DNA from: Anaerovirgula multivorans
Lineage (GTDB): Bacteria; Bacillota; Clostridia; Peptostreptococcales; Natronincolaceae
Assembly: GCF_900188145.1 (NCBI RefSeq)
Contig: NZ_FZOJ01000017.1
Coordinates: forward strand, 30,582 to 94,581
DNA: 64,000 nt
Reading direction: 5' to 3'
Part shown: positions 27,765 to 36,893 of the stretch, piece after piece
Layout: each line of letters opens with the position of its first letter
Position numbering within the stretch: position 1 is the first letter of the stretch
Made by a program: the position numbers and the translations under genes
The notes under the pieces: generated by a model
Told to the model about the DNA's origin: nothing
What the model saw: the letters and a program-made list of their open reading frames with translations, nothing else
Database searches by the model: none

Positions 27765-29089
27765 TTATTCAATAACATAATAACCTCCGGCTTTTTTACT
27801 TCCTCGTCTTTCAATTAACCCTCTATTAGTCAATATCTTTATCTGCTTTTCTATTGTGCTAATAGCACGGTTGTCTAATAAACTTGAAGCATCCTTTGCT
27901 TTAATTCCATGATTATTTTTTATTATGTCAAACAAGGATTTTAATCCGCTATTTAATCCATCATTTAATCCGCCTTTTTCTACTTTACCTGTGAATTCTA
28001 TTGTATTTAAGAAAGGAAAAGCAACTCTAATAAAGTTTGGAGTTATTGTAAAAATTGAAGGATCGTATTTCTTTAGTATCCTTATCATACCTGAACCCAA
28101 TTGTTCTACAAGATGAATATCTTTAAAAACTCTCATTAATTCTTTATTTCTTGGAGCAGAATAACCACTGAAGAACTCTTCCTCCGTCATTCCCTGAACC
28201 AGACCACCCGATGAAGTTATTTCTATCCTGTCTGAAAAATTTCTACTTTAGGTGGTATTTCATTTGAGTAATCATTGTGAACAATAGCATTAATCACAGC
28301 TTCTCTCAACGCAATTTTATCTACAAGATTTTTTTCTTCTCTTTCTTTTGAAGTTATTTTTGCAAAAGTTCGATTTTCCACTTCCAACTTATCTAATACG
28401 CACTTAGCTGCTTTTATCAACGAGCAATATCCGAATTCATTATTATCTATCAGCTCATATCTATCATCACCACTATATTTTGCCACTTTGATTGATGTGC
28501 CGTTTACATCGGCAAGCAGATAAGCAACATACTTATATTTGCCTTCATCCGTTAATAATTCTAAATTATTGACGAAATGCTCATTTAGATAAAATCCGTT
28601 TTCTTCATAAAATATTTTTAATTGTTCAAAGCTTAATTCTTGCTTTGGAGACTTAATTTTCCCAATAGAATTCCTTGTTCGTCCCGCAAACAGTTCTTCA
28701 ATCGTATTATGAGACATTGATTCAGTTGAACTGCCAATACGGATGCTGCACGCTTTTGGTGACATTCCATATTTTTTTATATAATATGGTTTTTCAGGAC
28801 CACTTGCTATATTGATTTTAATATAGCTCTTGCCTTTGTTTGTTTCACATATCACATCAAATAGACCTAATGTTGATGGTATAATATTGTTTTTAATCCG
28901 GTCCTTCACTTTCAACTGAACGTCATCCACATTCTCAAGTCCAATCAAATTGCCATCATCATCTATTCCAATATAAATGGTGCCACCCTCATGGTAGTTT
29001 AAGAAACCAACCACTTCCTTTTCCAATTTATCATTCAACTCACGTTTTAGCTCGATTCTATTGGTTTCTTTTATCTGAAAGCCACTCAT
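27765..29089 (-). pseudogene. Schlafen/AlbA_2-domain protein, frameshifted
   Basis: The first frame (ATG 29089, GGTGAT upstream) has the AlbA_2/Schlafen nucleic-acid domain: RIELKRELNDKLEKEVVGFLNYHEGGTIYIGIDD, and the ALREAVINAIVHNDYSNE motif of the C-terminal ATP-binding HATPase-like part. It stops at about 28223 after VEIFQTG. The other frame carries on DRIEITSSGGLVQGM, YSAPRNKELM, LGSGMIRI and a winged helix to 27765. Restoring one T in the T-run complementary to 28235-28239 rejoins the frames as VEIFSDRIEITSSGG. So one base was lost in a homopolymer: a true mutation, a phase-variable site or a sequencing error. Intact length would be about 440 residues. Confidence 0.75.
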
Positions 29090-29146
29090 GTTGGTAATCA
29101 CCACTTTCTTTATACTTTATATTAAATATCCTTAAAAATGATTTTA

Positions 29147-30988
29147 TCATATTATCCTATAATTTTCCATTATTAAGCTTTCAACTGTTCCTTCATTCTG
29201 TAAGGGCGATGAAATAATTAGCTCACTTATTTCCTCGATAAAAATGTGCAAATTTCCACATGCGGTGTTTGATGCGAAAGTAACCGCGGGCTTTCCATCG
29301 TATTTTGCGTAAGAGGACAAAATTTCAGTTTCCATTTTTGTCCCCAGTTCTGCAACTTTTTCATAGAAATCATCGCTGAATTTGATACCTGCTTTAAATA
29401 CAAAAGTTAAAGCATATGGCATAGGATTACCGTCCTCATCCTTTCCACCTACGATCACTTTATCAATAAAGTTATCAAGAATATCACGGTCAAATTGGTC
29501 CATCTTGAGTTCATGGTTAAAAGCGTTTCTAAAACCTTTGATTCGAGTACTGATGGATTCTTCACCTTGAAGTGTTTCATATCTGTCTTCTCTTTGATCC
29601 CTGAACTCATTTAATTCTTTCTCAATTACATGATGCTTCTTGTTATAATCTGGCTCAGTGATTTTCTCTTCAAGCCGCATATCTAACAGTTTTTGAGATT
29701 TCTCTTCTAATTTCTTAATTTGAATTGTTAGATCTTTTACTTCATCTCTGAGACTATTCACATCTAAAGCTTCTTCGATATTATTTAAAAATTCATCAAT
29801 ATCTGTATCAAATAGCTTCTGTACTTTATTATACATTGTGACAAATGCCTCTTCCAACATTTCTTCTTTAATGCCTTTTGAATGCTCACAAACTTTACGT
29901 CCTTCTTTTATGCATTTGGCACATTGCCATGCTGGTTTTTCGTGATTCGTTCCATGGTGCCAAATTCTTCTAATCAAAGTACCTCCGCAGAAGCCACAAA
30001 CACACATACTACTAAAAGCATGCATTCTACTGAATTTTCTCGAATCATGTTTTGTATTATACCTACTGCTTCGCATTCTTAAGATTTCTTGGGCTCGGTC
30101 GAACATCTCATCTGATATGATAGGCTCATGATTGTTTTCTTTGTAGAACTTCTCCCGCTCTCCCATGTTGTCCAATCTTCTATGGGTTATTGGATCGACA
30201 GTGAAAGTTTTTCCTTGTAACAGATCGCCTTTATACTTCTCATTCTTGATCATTGCTCTAACAGTGCTCTCATGCCATCTAATGCTTCCCTTTTTTGTCT
30301 TGTATCCTAATTTTGTCAATTCCTTTGCAATAACAAAGCAACCAGCTCCTTCAACATATCTATTGAAAATGTACCTTACGATTTCAGCTTCTTCTTCATT
30401 AATAGAAATGCTCTTTGTTTCAGGGTCATAGTCATATCCCAAGCAGCCATTATAACCAACCATCTCACCACGTTTCATTTTCATTTTAAGTCCCATGATA
30501 ACATTGGCTGAAATAGATTCACTCTCCTGTTGTGCTAATGAACTTAAAATGACCAAAAGCATCTCACCATTCATGGTCATGGTATTGATGTTTTCTTTTT
30601 CAAACATGATGGCTACATTCTTTTCCTTTAGAAGTCGAACATATTTCAAGGTGTCCAGCGTATTTCTTGCAAACCTTGAAATGGATTTTGTAATAATCAA
30701 GTCAATCTTTCCATCAACAGCATCATTGATCATACGCTGAAACTCCATACGCTTGCTTGTCTGAGTTCCTGATATCGCCTCATCAGCATAAATATCTACA
30801 AGATCCCACTCTGGCTTTGTCTCAACCAGTTGTCTATAATGAAGTACTTGGGACTCATAACTTGTTTTTTGCTCTTCAGAATCTGTACTGACACGGCAGT
30901 AAGCCGCCACTCTCATTTGATTTTCAATGAAGCGACTTCTTTGTCTCCTTGAACTTTTACTCGGTTCAATTACCTTTACATTTGACAT
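29147..30988 (-). CDS. Large serine recombinase
   Basis: Site-specific recombinase of about 613 residues for insertion and excision of a mobile element. The resolvase domain holds nucleophile Ser34 in AAYCRVSTDSEE and ARNTLD; the Recombinase domain shows GYDYDPETKSI...YKGDLLQGKT; the zinc ribbon has CGFCGGTLIRR with a second CxxC in CAKC; a long coiled coil (about residues 395-470) follows. Start placed at ATG 30988, with GGGAGG seven bases upstream. No resolvase partner or recognised attachment site. It may have carried the neighbouring island, but the ends are not visible. Confidence 0.9.
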   Translation of the reverse strand: MSNVKVIEPSKSSRRQRSRFIENQMRVAAYCRVSTDSEEQKTSYESQVLHYRQLVETKPEWDLVDIYADEAISGTQTSKRMEFQRMINDAVDGKIDLIITKSISRFARNTLDTLKYVRLLKEKNVAIMFEKENINTMTMNGEMLLVILSSLAQQESESISANVIMGLKMKMKRGEMVGYNGCLGYDYDPETKSISINEEEAEIVRYIFNRYVEGAGCFVIAKELTKLGYKTKKGSIRWHESTVRAMIKNEKYKGDLLQGKTFTVDPITHRRLDNMGEREKFYKENNHEPIISDEMFDRAQEILRMRSSRYNTKHDSRKFSRMHAFSSMCVCGFCGGTLIRRIWHHGTNHEKPAWQCAKCIKEGRKVCEHSKGIKEEMLEEAFVTMYNKVQKLFDTDIDEFLNNIEEALDVNSLRDEVKDLTIQIKKLEEKSQKLLDMRLEEKITEPDYNKKHHVIEKELNEFRDQREDRYETLQGEESISTRIKGFRNAFNHELKMDQFDRDILDNFIDKVIVGGKDEDGNPMPYALTFVFKAGIKFSDDFYEKVAELGTKMETEILSSYAKYDGKPAVTFASNTACGNLHIFIEEISELIISSPLQNEGTVESLIMENYRII

Positions 30989-31083
30989 AGGTTTTCCTCC
31001 CTTTTTCAATATCTTTGCGATGATGTGAGTCTAGCATGACCTTTCTTAAAAGACCATGTTTCGTTTATTTTATTTTCCTGCAC

Positions 31084-31134
31084 AATAAAGCAGCCTTCTC
31101 AAAACTTAAATCAGTTTAAGAAGGCTGCTTTATT
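31084..31134. terminator. Bidirectional terminator between abiE and recombinase
   Basis: Perfect 16-bp inverted repeat (AATAAAGCAGCCTTCT and its complement, 31084-31099 and 31119-31134) with T-rich flanks on both sides, best on the plus side (TTTTATTTTC). It follows the abiEii stop by about 80 bp in the direction of transcription. Confidence 0.75.
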
Positions 31135-31149
31135 TTATTTTCTACAATA

Positions 31150-31185
31150 ATACTTATATTGAGCTTAATATGCGTATATTTGTAA
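31150..31185. promoter_or_regulatory. Second AbiEi-like binding site downstream of abiE
   Basis: ATACTTATATT, a 14-bp gap and TATATTTGTAA repeat exactly the half-sites and spacing found in the abiE promoter (32669-32704). It lies behind abiEii, not in front of it. Match is by eye but the spacing is identical. Confidence 0.5.
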
Positions 31186-31215
31186 TTGTTAAAATAATAA
31201 AACCTAAGAATAATC

Positions 31216-32055
31216 TTAGGCTCTAGATATAAACTCTATCAACATTCTTAATGCATTAATTACATCATCATAGGAAATATCTTCTGCATATCTATAATCT
31301 TTAGTGTACTTCATCCATCTCGATTTCAATGAGTCACTTTTTTGAAGATCTTCAATTCTTTTTTCAATATCATTGAAGATGTGCGTGGTTTCTCTATGTT
31401 CTGTGGTCTTTCTTAAAGCTTCCATAAAAACCGAATCATCAAAGTTCTGAGTTTTAGTCAAAATGTAGACATCATAAAAATCTCTTGGTCTAGTATTTAA
31501 CTCTCCCCTTCTTAGTATGGTTTCAACTTTTTCAGCCAGCACCGTTTCAATATTGTACGCCCACACGCCAATGGTGCCTTCTTCAAAAATCATCTTGAAC
31601 AAATACAATACTTCTTTGGGTGTTATGGCATCACCTGTCGTAATGTCAATCTGCATTGGTGTTATGATCGTGTCATAATCCGCTTGTATACTTACCCTAT
31701 ATCCACCATATGCATCCTCATCCCTTATAGAATCAATCCCCATGAATGAAAATACAACATCATCGTTGACTTCTACACAACATATTTCATTAATGGCCTT
31801 CGTCAACGAGTCACTATTAATTGGATAATTTTTAATCGTTGCATCCATATCCATTGTTGCTCGATTATCGATGCCAACTAGTGCAGCAATCAACATCCCG
31901 CCTTTCAGGATAAACTTATCGTTATAATCTGATTTTGATAGTCTTTCAAGAAATCGTTCAAACATATAGTTCTGCAAAACAACTTGAGCAGACATATGTT
32001 TCTTCTTTGCAAGGTTTCTAATTTTTGCCTTTAAACTCATGGCTTTACGACTCAT
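31216..32055 (-). CDS. abiEii: AbiEii toxin, nucleotidyltransferase
   Basis: Toxin half of a type IV AbiE toxin-antitoxin pair of 279 residues. AbiEii enzymes are GTP-dependent nucleotidyltransferases of the DNA-polymerase-beta fold; in other strains they block growth after phage entry. Catalytic motif here: KGGMLIAAL (Gly52/Gly53) followed by MDMDATI (Asp69/Asp71), then the third acid strand MQIDITTGD and the RPRDFYDVYIL region. Translation start overlaps the antitoxin stop (ATGA) by four bases, so the two are made together. Full length, catalytic residues present, so it should be active. Confidence 0.9.
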   Translation of the reverse strand: MSRKAMSLKAKIRNLAKKKHMSAQVVLQNYMFERFLERLSKSDYNDKFILKGGMLIAALVGIDNRATMDMDATIKNYPINSDSLTKAINEICCVEVNDDVVFSFMGIDSIRDEDAYGGYRVSIQADYDTIITPMQIDITTGDAITPKEVLYLFKMIFEEGTIGVWAYNIETVLAEKVETILRRGELNTRPRDFYDVYILTKTQNFDDSVFMEALRKTTEHRETTHIFNDIEKRIEDLQKSDSLKSRWMKYTKDYRYAEDISYDDVINALRMLIEFISRA

Positions 32056-32645
32056 AGTAGCACCTCCAAGTAATTCTTTAGAATTGTTTCTATTTTAAGT
32101 TCTTTAGCATAATCCATAAGTAGAGAATAATCTGCCCGCTTCAATTTTACAAATCTCTTCAAAGCTTCATTTAATATTTGAATATCCACTCGGCTTCTGC
32201 TCCGGACGATATCGCATATTGTTCTTTCAACGTTATATACTTTTAAAGGATTACCAAATGGGGTATTTACATCGATTATTCCTAATTCATGTAAATCTTT
32301 CTTGATGTAATAAACTTTAACTCGCTCAGAAACATTCTCCACTACTTTATATCCACTAGGTACAGTTGCTGAATATTCAAATGGTGTCCTATCTGACAGT
32401 CCGTGTAAAAAAAGTGCCGTCTCATGTGAAAAAATAAGTTTAGGATATTTATTTTGCATTGCATACATTTCATCGTGAACAGCATCGGTCGAGACATAAA
32501 TCCCTCTATCTACTCTTTTCAGTTTACCTTCAGCCACCAACATTGAGAGATATGTTCTTGGAATTTCATATTTATCAAGATCCGAACTTAAAATAGTACC
32601 GTGTCGTTGTTCAATTAGCTCTTCTAATTTTTTTAGGTAATTCAT
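32052..32645 (-). CDS. abiEi: AbiEi antitoxin and autoregulator
   Basis: Antitoxin of 197 residues with an N-terminal winged helix (about 1-60, ILSSDLDKYEIPRTYLSMLVAEGKLKRVDRGIY) and a C-terminal AbiEi domain (SHETALFLHGLSDRT, VERTICDIVRSR). Known AbiEi proteins bind inverted repeats in their own promoter and counter the toxin without a stable complex. Start taken at ATG 32645, with a GGGGTG site in place; 32654 is possible. A perfect 16-bp inverted repeat lies only 15 bp upstream of the start. A related dead copy is at 20607-20992. Confidence 0.9.
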   Translation of the reverse strand: MNYLKKLEELIEQRHGTILSSDLDKYEIPRTYLSMLVAEGKLKRVDRGIYVSTDAVHDEMYAMQNKYPKLIFSHETALFLHGLSDRTPFEYSATVPSGYKVVENVSERVKVYYIKKDLHELGIIDVNTPFGNPLKVYNVERTICDIVRSRSRVDIQILNEALKRFVKLKRADYSLLMDYAKELKIETILKNYLEVLL

Positions 32646-32659
32646 GACCATCACCCCAC

Positions 32660-32705
32660 TTTACAAATATACTTATATTATATACTATTTAAGTATATTT
32701 GTAAA
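32660..32705 (-). promoter_or_regulatory. abiE promoter operator, 16-bp inverted repeat
   Basis: TTTACAAATATACTTA (32660-32675) is the exact inverse of 32690-32705 with a 14-bp spacer. It covers the likely abiE promoter just ahead of abiEi. AbiEi is known to repress by binding such repeats cooperatively. Confidence 0.8.
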
Positions 32706-32707
32706 GA

Positions 32708-32785
32708 CTATTGCAACTCCATAGAATAGACGCCAATCTTATGTTTTTTCTTTATAAAGAGCTTGATTTTTTCATATTCCATCAT
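32708..32785 (-). other. Orphan 25-codon frame after SOS-like promoter
   Basis: MMEYEKIKLFIKKKHKIGVYSMELQ ends at TAG (32710-32708) close to the abiE operator. No ribosome site. It may be a peptide, the head of a lost gene, or chance. Confidence 0.2.
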
Positions 32786-32801
32786 AGTAATCAGCTTTTT
32801 A

Positions 32802-32825
32802 TTTGTTCGTTGATTTGTTCGTTGA
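32802..32825. repeat. Two tandem 12-bp repeats
   Basis: TTTGTTCGTTGA occurs twice without a gap. Lies between the SOS-like promoter and abiE; function unknown. Confidence 0.6.
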
Positions 32826-32856
32826 TTTTAGGGCCATAAAAAGGGCTTGTCAATAT

Positions 32857-32884
32857 TTTATATCGAACACACGTTCGATGTCAA
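32857..32884 (-). promoter_or_regulatory. SOS-type promoter with LexA box in spacer
   Basis: On the minus strand TTGACA, a 16-bp spacer and TATAAA form a strong promoter. The spacer holds CGAACGTGTGTTCG (perfect inverted halves CGAAC/GTTCG), which fits the Gram-positive LexA box. The nearest complete genes downstream are abiEi and abiEii, about 210 bp away. Confidence 0.7.
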
Positions 32885-32921
32885 GATAAAGAAAGAGAAC
32901 AGTCCGAACTATTGGACAGTT

Positions 32922-33404
32922 CTATACAAGCTTTGAATTCCAATATTCAACGTAGGCATCAAACCCCTCATACATAAAATCAATATGCTGCTCCATAGGA
33001 ATAACATATGCTTTAAGGTGCTCTTGTCCCTCTTGCTTTGCTTTAGCCAATCTATGATGCCCATCAATTAAATTATAGCCTCTTGAGTAATAATCATTCG
33101 ATATAGAAGGATATCCATGATGTAATCGATCCGGAGCAATTTCAGCTAATATTACCGGTCTCTTTAAATCAGCTGCTTTAATATAATCAGAGTTCATATC
33201 CTCATTACAAAAATACTTATGATACTCATTAACATCAATTTCGACAATTTGAAATTTTTCTGGAAACTTATCAATAAACTCAATAAGCTTTGTTATATGA
33301 AATTTAAATATACCGTTCGGAAAATATTCATCACCTGGTTCTAATACGTAATTTTTTCTATTAAAACTGACGTCTAGTTTTCTATTTATTTTCTTATCAA
33401 TCAT
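32922..33404 (-). CDS. ParB/Srx-like nuclease-fold protein
   Basis: Protein of 160 residues. The central motif YNLIDGHHRLAKAKQEG and the preceding AEIAPDRLHHGYPS are the ParB-N/sulfiredoxin fold that binds or hydrolyses nucleotides. The canonical GHRR box of ParB reads DGHHRLAKA here, as in many stand-alone ParB-like proteins. No HTH follows, so it is not a partition ParB. GGTGATG precedes the start. It is the last gene of the run 32922-36876 and, with only 10 bp to the next, likely co-transcribed. Role in the cluster is unknown. Confidence 0.7.
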   Translation of the reverse strand: MIDKKINRKLDVSFNRKNYVLEPGDEYFPNGIFKFHITKLIEFIDKFPEKFQIVEIDVNEYHKYFCNEDMNSDYIKAADLKRPVILAEIAPDRLHHGYPSISNDYYSRGYNLIDGHHRLAKAKQEGQEHLKAYVIPMEQHIDFMYEGFDAYVEYWNSKLV

Positions 33405-33414
33405 AACATCACCA

Positions 33415-34803
33415 CTATTCTTTTAAGGTTACTGCATCAGCATCACTTTCAAAAGTTTTTTCCAAGAGATTAGTGCCATTTTCTAAAAGCTTAGACCATT
33501 CGTCGTCAGAGATTTTTTCCATGTGTTCAATTTCAAATCTACTTCTATCAAATACCCAATATTTTATGCTAGGAACTAAGTACCTTAGTAAGGCTAACCA
33601 CTCAGCATAATTTATAGCAAGAGGATTTCCTGCCCCTAAGTAAACCTTGCCAACATTTGAAGCTGATGCAATTGCGTGTGCACTTAATAACATTGAACGA
33701 TACTTAGGGTTTGATGAGATATTTGAAACTTTTTCTTCACCCTCGGTGAACGTTCTTATTAAGATATACATCCGCAAAATTATTTCTATAGTAGCAGGTG
33801 TTGTTGACATGGTAACAAAGTGGCGCATATCATACCCATGATGATACATCCACCCCATAAGCTGACTTATTGTAGCAGTTTTACCATTTTCTCTTTTAAA
33901 AGAACCAACATCCAATAATCTAAACACTGACGCAAACGGAGCAGGAAGCCCACGTTTCGTTGCGACATCTGATAATAAATGTAGCAATTGCAACACTAAA
34001 GCCTCAAGTAATCCTTTGCCTTCTGCAACACCTGTCACAATATTAATCTTACCATTTTTCATGGTTGTAGAAGATCCTCTAATTATATCTATTATACCAA
34101 AAACGAAACCTAAAATCGGGTCATGACCCGGCGTATCTATACGGTGACTCGAACCACCAGTGTTATCATAAGGTACTTTAGCAGTCTCTTCAAGCCATTT
34201 CTGTAACCATTCAGGTAACTCTAAGCTCTGTAACCATTTAGTTAAACTACTTCCTTTTTGTCCTATATATTTTCCACTAGTCATATCTTTAGGTATTGCA
34301 ACAATGAAATGATCGACTACTGCAGCTAAAAATCCAGCTAACCCCACAAATAAATAATCCCATTGATCCCATTTATATTGCACTTTGTAGCTTTCCAATT
34401 TTATTTTATTTAAATCTGATTCACACAAGAAAGACTCATATGGAGTAAATAATTCAAGATCATTCTCTAAATTAAAAATCATGCATTTTTTTAGGTAGTG
34501 ATCCCAATCTGTAAATTCAATCCTAGAATATTCTTTTACTAATTGATTCTGATAAGTTGTATAAATATTAGCAATTTCGGCATCTATATTATCTAGGCAG
34601 TCCAAGTCATCGCTTGACAACAAATCAATATCCGCTAAAACTTCATCTAATAGTTTTTGAGCATGTCCCACTTCCCGAGAAGTTTCATCACATCCCTCAA
34701 AGCTCTTTTCAACTGATTCTACTCTTGTATGAATAGTAGACAACATATGCTGTTGTGATGTAAAAATCACTTCCAAGTCTTTTAATTCTTTTTCTGAAAT
34801 CAT
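33415..34803 (-). CDS. Large membrane-associated protein, YdjM-like pattern
   Basis: Protein of 462 residues of no clear family. Residues 1-150 are a charged helical domain. Then hydrophobic segments at about 148-165 and around 228-241 and 260-275. The pattern HRIDTPGHDPILGF ... LLHLLSDVATKRGLPAPF is reminiscent of LexA-binding, inner-membrane YdjM-type metal hydrolases, in which His and Asp ligands lie near the membrane; this is my inference only. Its ATG overlaps the TerB-like gene stop (ATGA), so the two proteins are made together. Probably a membrane-linked effector of the cluster. Confidence 0.5.
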   Translation of the reverse strand: MISEKELKDLEVIFTSQQHMLSTIHTRVESVEKSFEGCDETSREVGHAQKLLDEVLADIDLLSSDDLDCLDNIDAEIANIYTTYQNQLVKEYSRIEFTDWDHYLKKCMIFNLENDLELFTPYESFLCESDLNKIKLESYKVQYKWDQWDYLFVGLAGFLAAVVDHFIVAIPKDMTSGKYIGQKGSSLTKWLQSLELPEWLQKWLEETAKVPYDNTGGSSHRIDTPGHDPILGFVFGIIDIIRGSSTTMKNGKINIVTGVAEGKGLLEALVLQLLHLLSDVATKRGLPAPFASVFRLLDVGSFKRENGKTATISQLMGWMYHHGYDMRHFVTMSTTPATIEIILRMYILIRTFTEGEEKVSNISSNPKYRSMLLSAHAIASASNVGKVYLGAGNPLAINYAEWLALLRYLVPSIKYWVFDRSRFEIEHMEKISDDEWSKLLENGTNLLEKTFESDADAVTLKE

Positions 34804-35675
34804 GCGTGAACCTCACGTTTCTTAGAGTTTTGAATTTGACGTAAATTCTTCAAAACATCTTGCAACTTTTTTATCGCCTCTTTATTTGCTTCAGCATCTT
34901 TTGCTTTCTCTTCTAATTTTTCTAGCTTATCTAATAGCATGTTAATGGTGTCTTGAAGGTTTTGTATTATTAATTGAGCTCTGCGTTCCTTTTGAAATTG
35001 ATGCTTTTGCTTTTTTCTCTTACCACCAACATCAAACAACTTTGTTAACCCAATAAAAATAGCTGCACCTAGCACTATTGCAACACCAATTCCTGGTATC
35101 ATTCCAAACCCCAATCCCACAGCCGCTAATCCACTAGTGATTCCTGCGGCACTCAATCCAATTACACTACCACTAAAATACACAGCAGCAACTGGTACTC
35201 CCACAGCACCTAGACCAGCAACGCCTGATTTTAAAGCATCTGCTGCATATTTATCATCAATTCCTCTTTCTGCAATTTCTTTTGCTTTTATAGCAAATTC
35301 TTTCATTTTCTCAGCCTGCATATCTGTAATATCAAATGACTCCTTGATTTTTTTTAACTCTACTTCTTGAAGTTGAGAAATATCATCATTGGCTATTGCC
35401 ACTTCGATGGCATTCATATAGGCAGTGTACTTAATTTCATTGATGTCGTTATTCATTTCAGATATTATTTCTTCAAGAATTGGAGGTTGTAAGAAATAAG
35501 TTTGGACTTTTTGTTTCCCCTCAAGAGAAAATCCTGTAATATCCATCACTTCAAATATCTTTTTCAATTCATCTTTATCTAATTCTCCATCTGCATAAGC
35601 AATTGCAAATTGAATGCCATATAAATTTACTAACTGATCTTCATTAAATTGTACTTCATTATTCTTTTTAGACAT
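34800..35675 (-). CDS. TerB-like domain protein with glycine-rich membrane hairpin
   Basis: Protein of 291 residues. The N-terminal half (about 8-140) looks like a TerB/YebE fold: two acidic helical repeats, FAIAYADGELDKDEL and VAIANDDISQLQEVEL, the usual metal-binding positions. Residues about 155-215 are Gly/Ala/Val-rich and form membrane segments (GVPVAAVYFSGSVIGLSAAG, GMIPGIGVAIVLGAAIFIGL). The rest is a Lys/Glu coiled coil (about 220-290). TerB-type proteins are linked with membrane stress and phage defence in published comparisons. AAGGAGA precedes the start. Coupled to the large protein after it. Confidence 0.65.
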   Translation of the reverse strand: MSKKNNEVQFNEDQLVNLYGIQFAIAYADGELDKDELKKIFEVMDITGFSLEGKQKVQTYFLQPPILEEIISEMNNDINEIKYTAYMNAIEVAIANDDISQLQEVELKKIKESFDITDMQAEKMKEFAIKAKEIAERGIDDKYAADALKSGVAGLGAVGVPVAAVYFSGSVIGLSAAGITSGLAAVGLGFGMIPGIGVAIVLGAAIFIGLTKLFDVGGKRKKQKHQFQKERRAQLIIQNLQDTINMLLDKLEKLEEKAKDAEANKEAIKKLQDVLKNLRQIQNSKKREVHA

Positions 35676-35802
35676 ACGAAAATCTCCTTAAATAGCTTTT
35701 TTCTATATTGATTCAACTATTGTTCACTTGCATTATCGAATCTACAATTTGTTGCTTTTACTACATTTCTGCTATAAATTTTTCATATCCAGATAGAGGT
35801 AT

Positions 35803-36288
35803 TTATTCCCTATTTTTATAATTGCTATGGGTAACGGTAAATACATTTGCTCTACACTCGTACTGATCTAGCGTCTTATATTGATTGATAATGTGAGACT
35901 CATTAAATACAGTTACAGCAATACTATACTCAATTCTTGTAGTTCTAACAAGCTCATAAAGTGTTTGTAAATCCTCAGGGTTAAAGGCTTCATATAACTC
36001 AAGATCATTCAAATTATCAACCTTACAAAATTCTCTTGCCGCTTTGATAACAGCTTCATCTTTAATCACATGGACACCTATTAACAACATGGCATCATCT
36101 AACATATTATTAACCGTTGAAATCCATCTAATAAACTCAGATTCACTCCCTTCTTCGAATAAATCCAGATTCTTTAATATCCACGCTGGCCTGCTATTTT
36201 CAGATAAGTATGCTGCATGACTCGGAATTATACCACCACCATATCGGTGATCGTGTCCTATTAAAATTTGTGCTGTGAATGTACCCAT
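35803..36288 (-). CDS. Hypothetical protein, 161 aa
   Basis: Not recognised. Begins MGTFTAQILIGHDHRYGGG, with HDH and GGG in the first 20 residues, which could be a metal or nucleotide site, followed by a helical domain and a beta-rich end. It starts two bases beside the stop of the HD hydrolase (ATG 36288 directly after TAA 36289), so the pair is translated together. It probably works with that hydrolase. No domain is claimed. Confidence 0.55.
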   Translation of the reverse strand: MGTFTAQILIGHDHRYGGGIIPSHAAYLSENSRPAWILKNLDLFEEGSESEFIRWISTVNNMLDDAMLLIGVHVIKDEAVIKAAREFCKVDNLNDLELYEAFNPEDLQTLYELVRTTRIEYSIAVTVFNESHIINQYKTLDQYECRANVFTVTHSNYKNRE

Positions 36289-36876
36289 TTATTTGTCCTC
36301 CTCAACTATGTTAATTCCACCACCAAAATACCAGTGATTTGTTTCAATAAACCCAATGAATTTTTCATAGAATTGATCTTCAGTTACAATTTTAGGAAGT
36401 GTAACACAACCATTAATCTCAATTTCATAGTAGTCTTCAATATTATCCTTTTCAGGATATAGAACCCCATGTAATCTTTCGAATGCATCCATGTATTTTT
36501 CTACTCGTTTTTTATCTTCTATGCTTGGGCTTTTAATACGTGAAAGATTCATGTTATCCTGCAAATCAGCAATTTTGACTCGACATGCTGTTTCATTTTT
36601 ACTTATTCTATCAATAAATGTCCTGTAATCTTCTTGCTCTTTTTTCGTCAATAAATCTAAGATTACCAAAGCTTCCTCTGAAAAGCCTTCTTCTCTCAAC
36701 TCATTTAATGATATATTCGTATCTTCAATAACATCATGTAAGACAGCACATATTTTTTCTAAATCTGAATTACAGCTTTGCATAACTTTTAAAGGATGTA
36801 ATATATAGGGTTGTCCACCCTTGTCTAGTTGCCCATAATGGGCATTAGTTGCTATAAGTATTGCTTTTTCTAGCAT
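36289..36876 (-). CDS. HD-domain nucleotide hydrolase (SpoT/MESH1-like)
   Basis: Protein of 195 residues. HD signature: AHYGQLDKGGQPYILHPLKV (His13, His27), CAVLHDVIED (His47-Asp48 and acidic Glu51/Asp52), then ADLQDNM with the final Asp. This is the metal phosphohydrolase pattern of (p)ppGpp hydrolases such as MESH1 and SpoT N-domain. No synthetase domain. The C-terminal 50 residues are an extra domain ending near YFGGGINIVEE. Start set at ATG 36876 with GGAGG upstream. In this setting it may remove or make a signal nucleotide for the membrane proteins after it. Confidence 0.75.
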   Translation of the reverse strand: MLEKAILIATNAHYGQLDKGGQPYILHPLKVMQSCNSDLEKICAVLHDVIEDTNISLNELREEGFSEEALVILDLLTKKEQEDYRTFIDRISKNETACRVKIADLQDNMNLSRIKSPSIEDKKRVEKYMDAFERLHGVLYPEKDNIEDYYEIEINGCVTLPKIVTEDQFYEKFIGFIETNHWYFGGGINIVEEDK

Positions 36877-36893
36877 TGACATCCCTCCTTGAT

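Noticed and set aside
32802..32825. 12-bp tandem repeat considered as CRISPR or iteron array
   Set aside because: Only two units without spacers.
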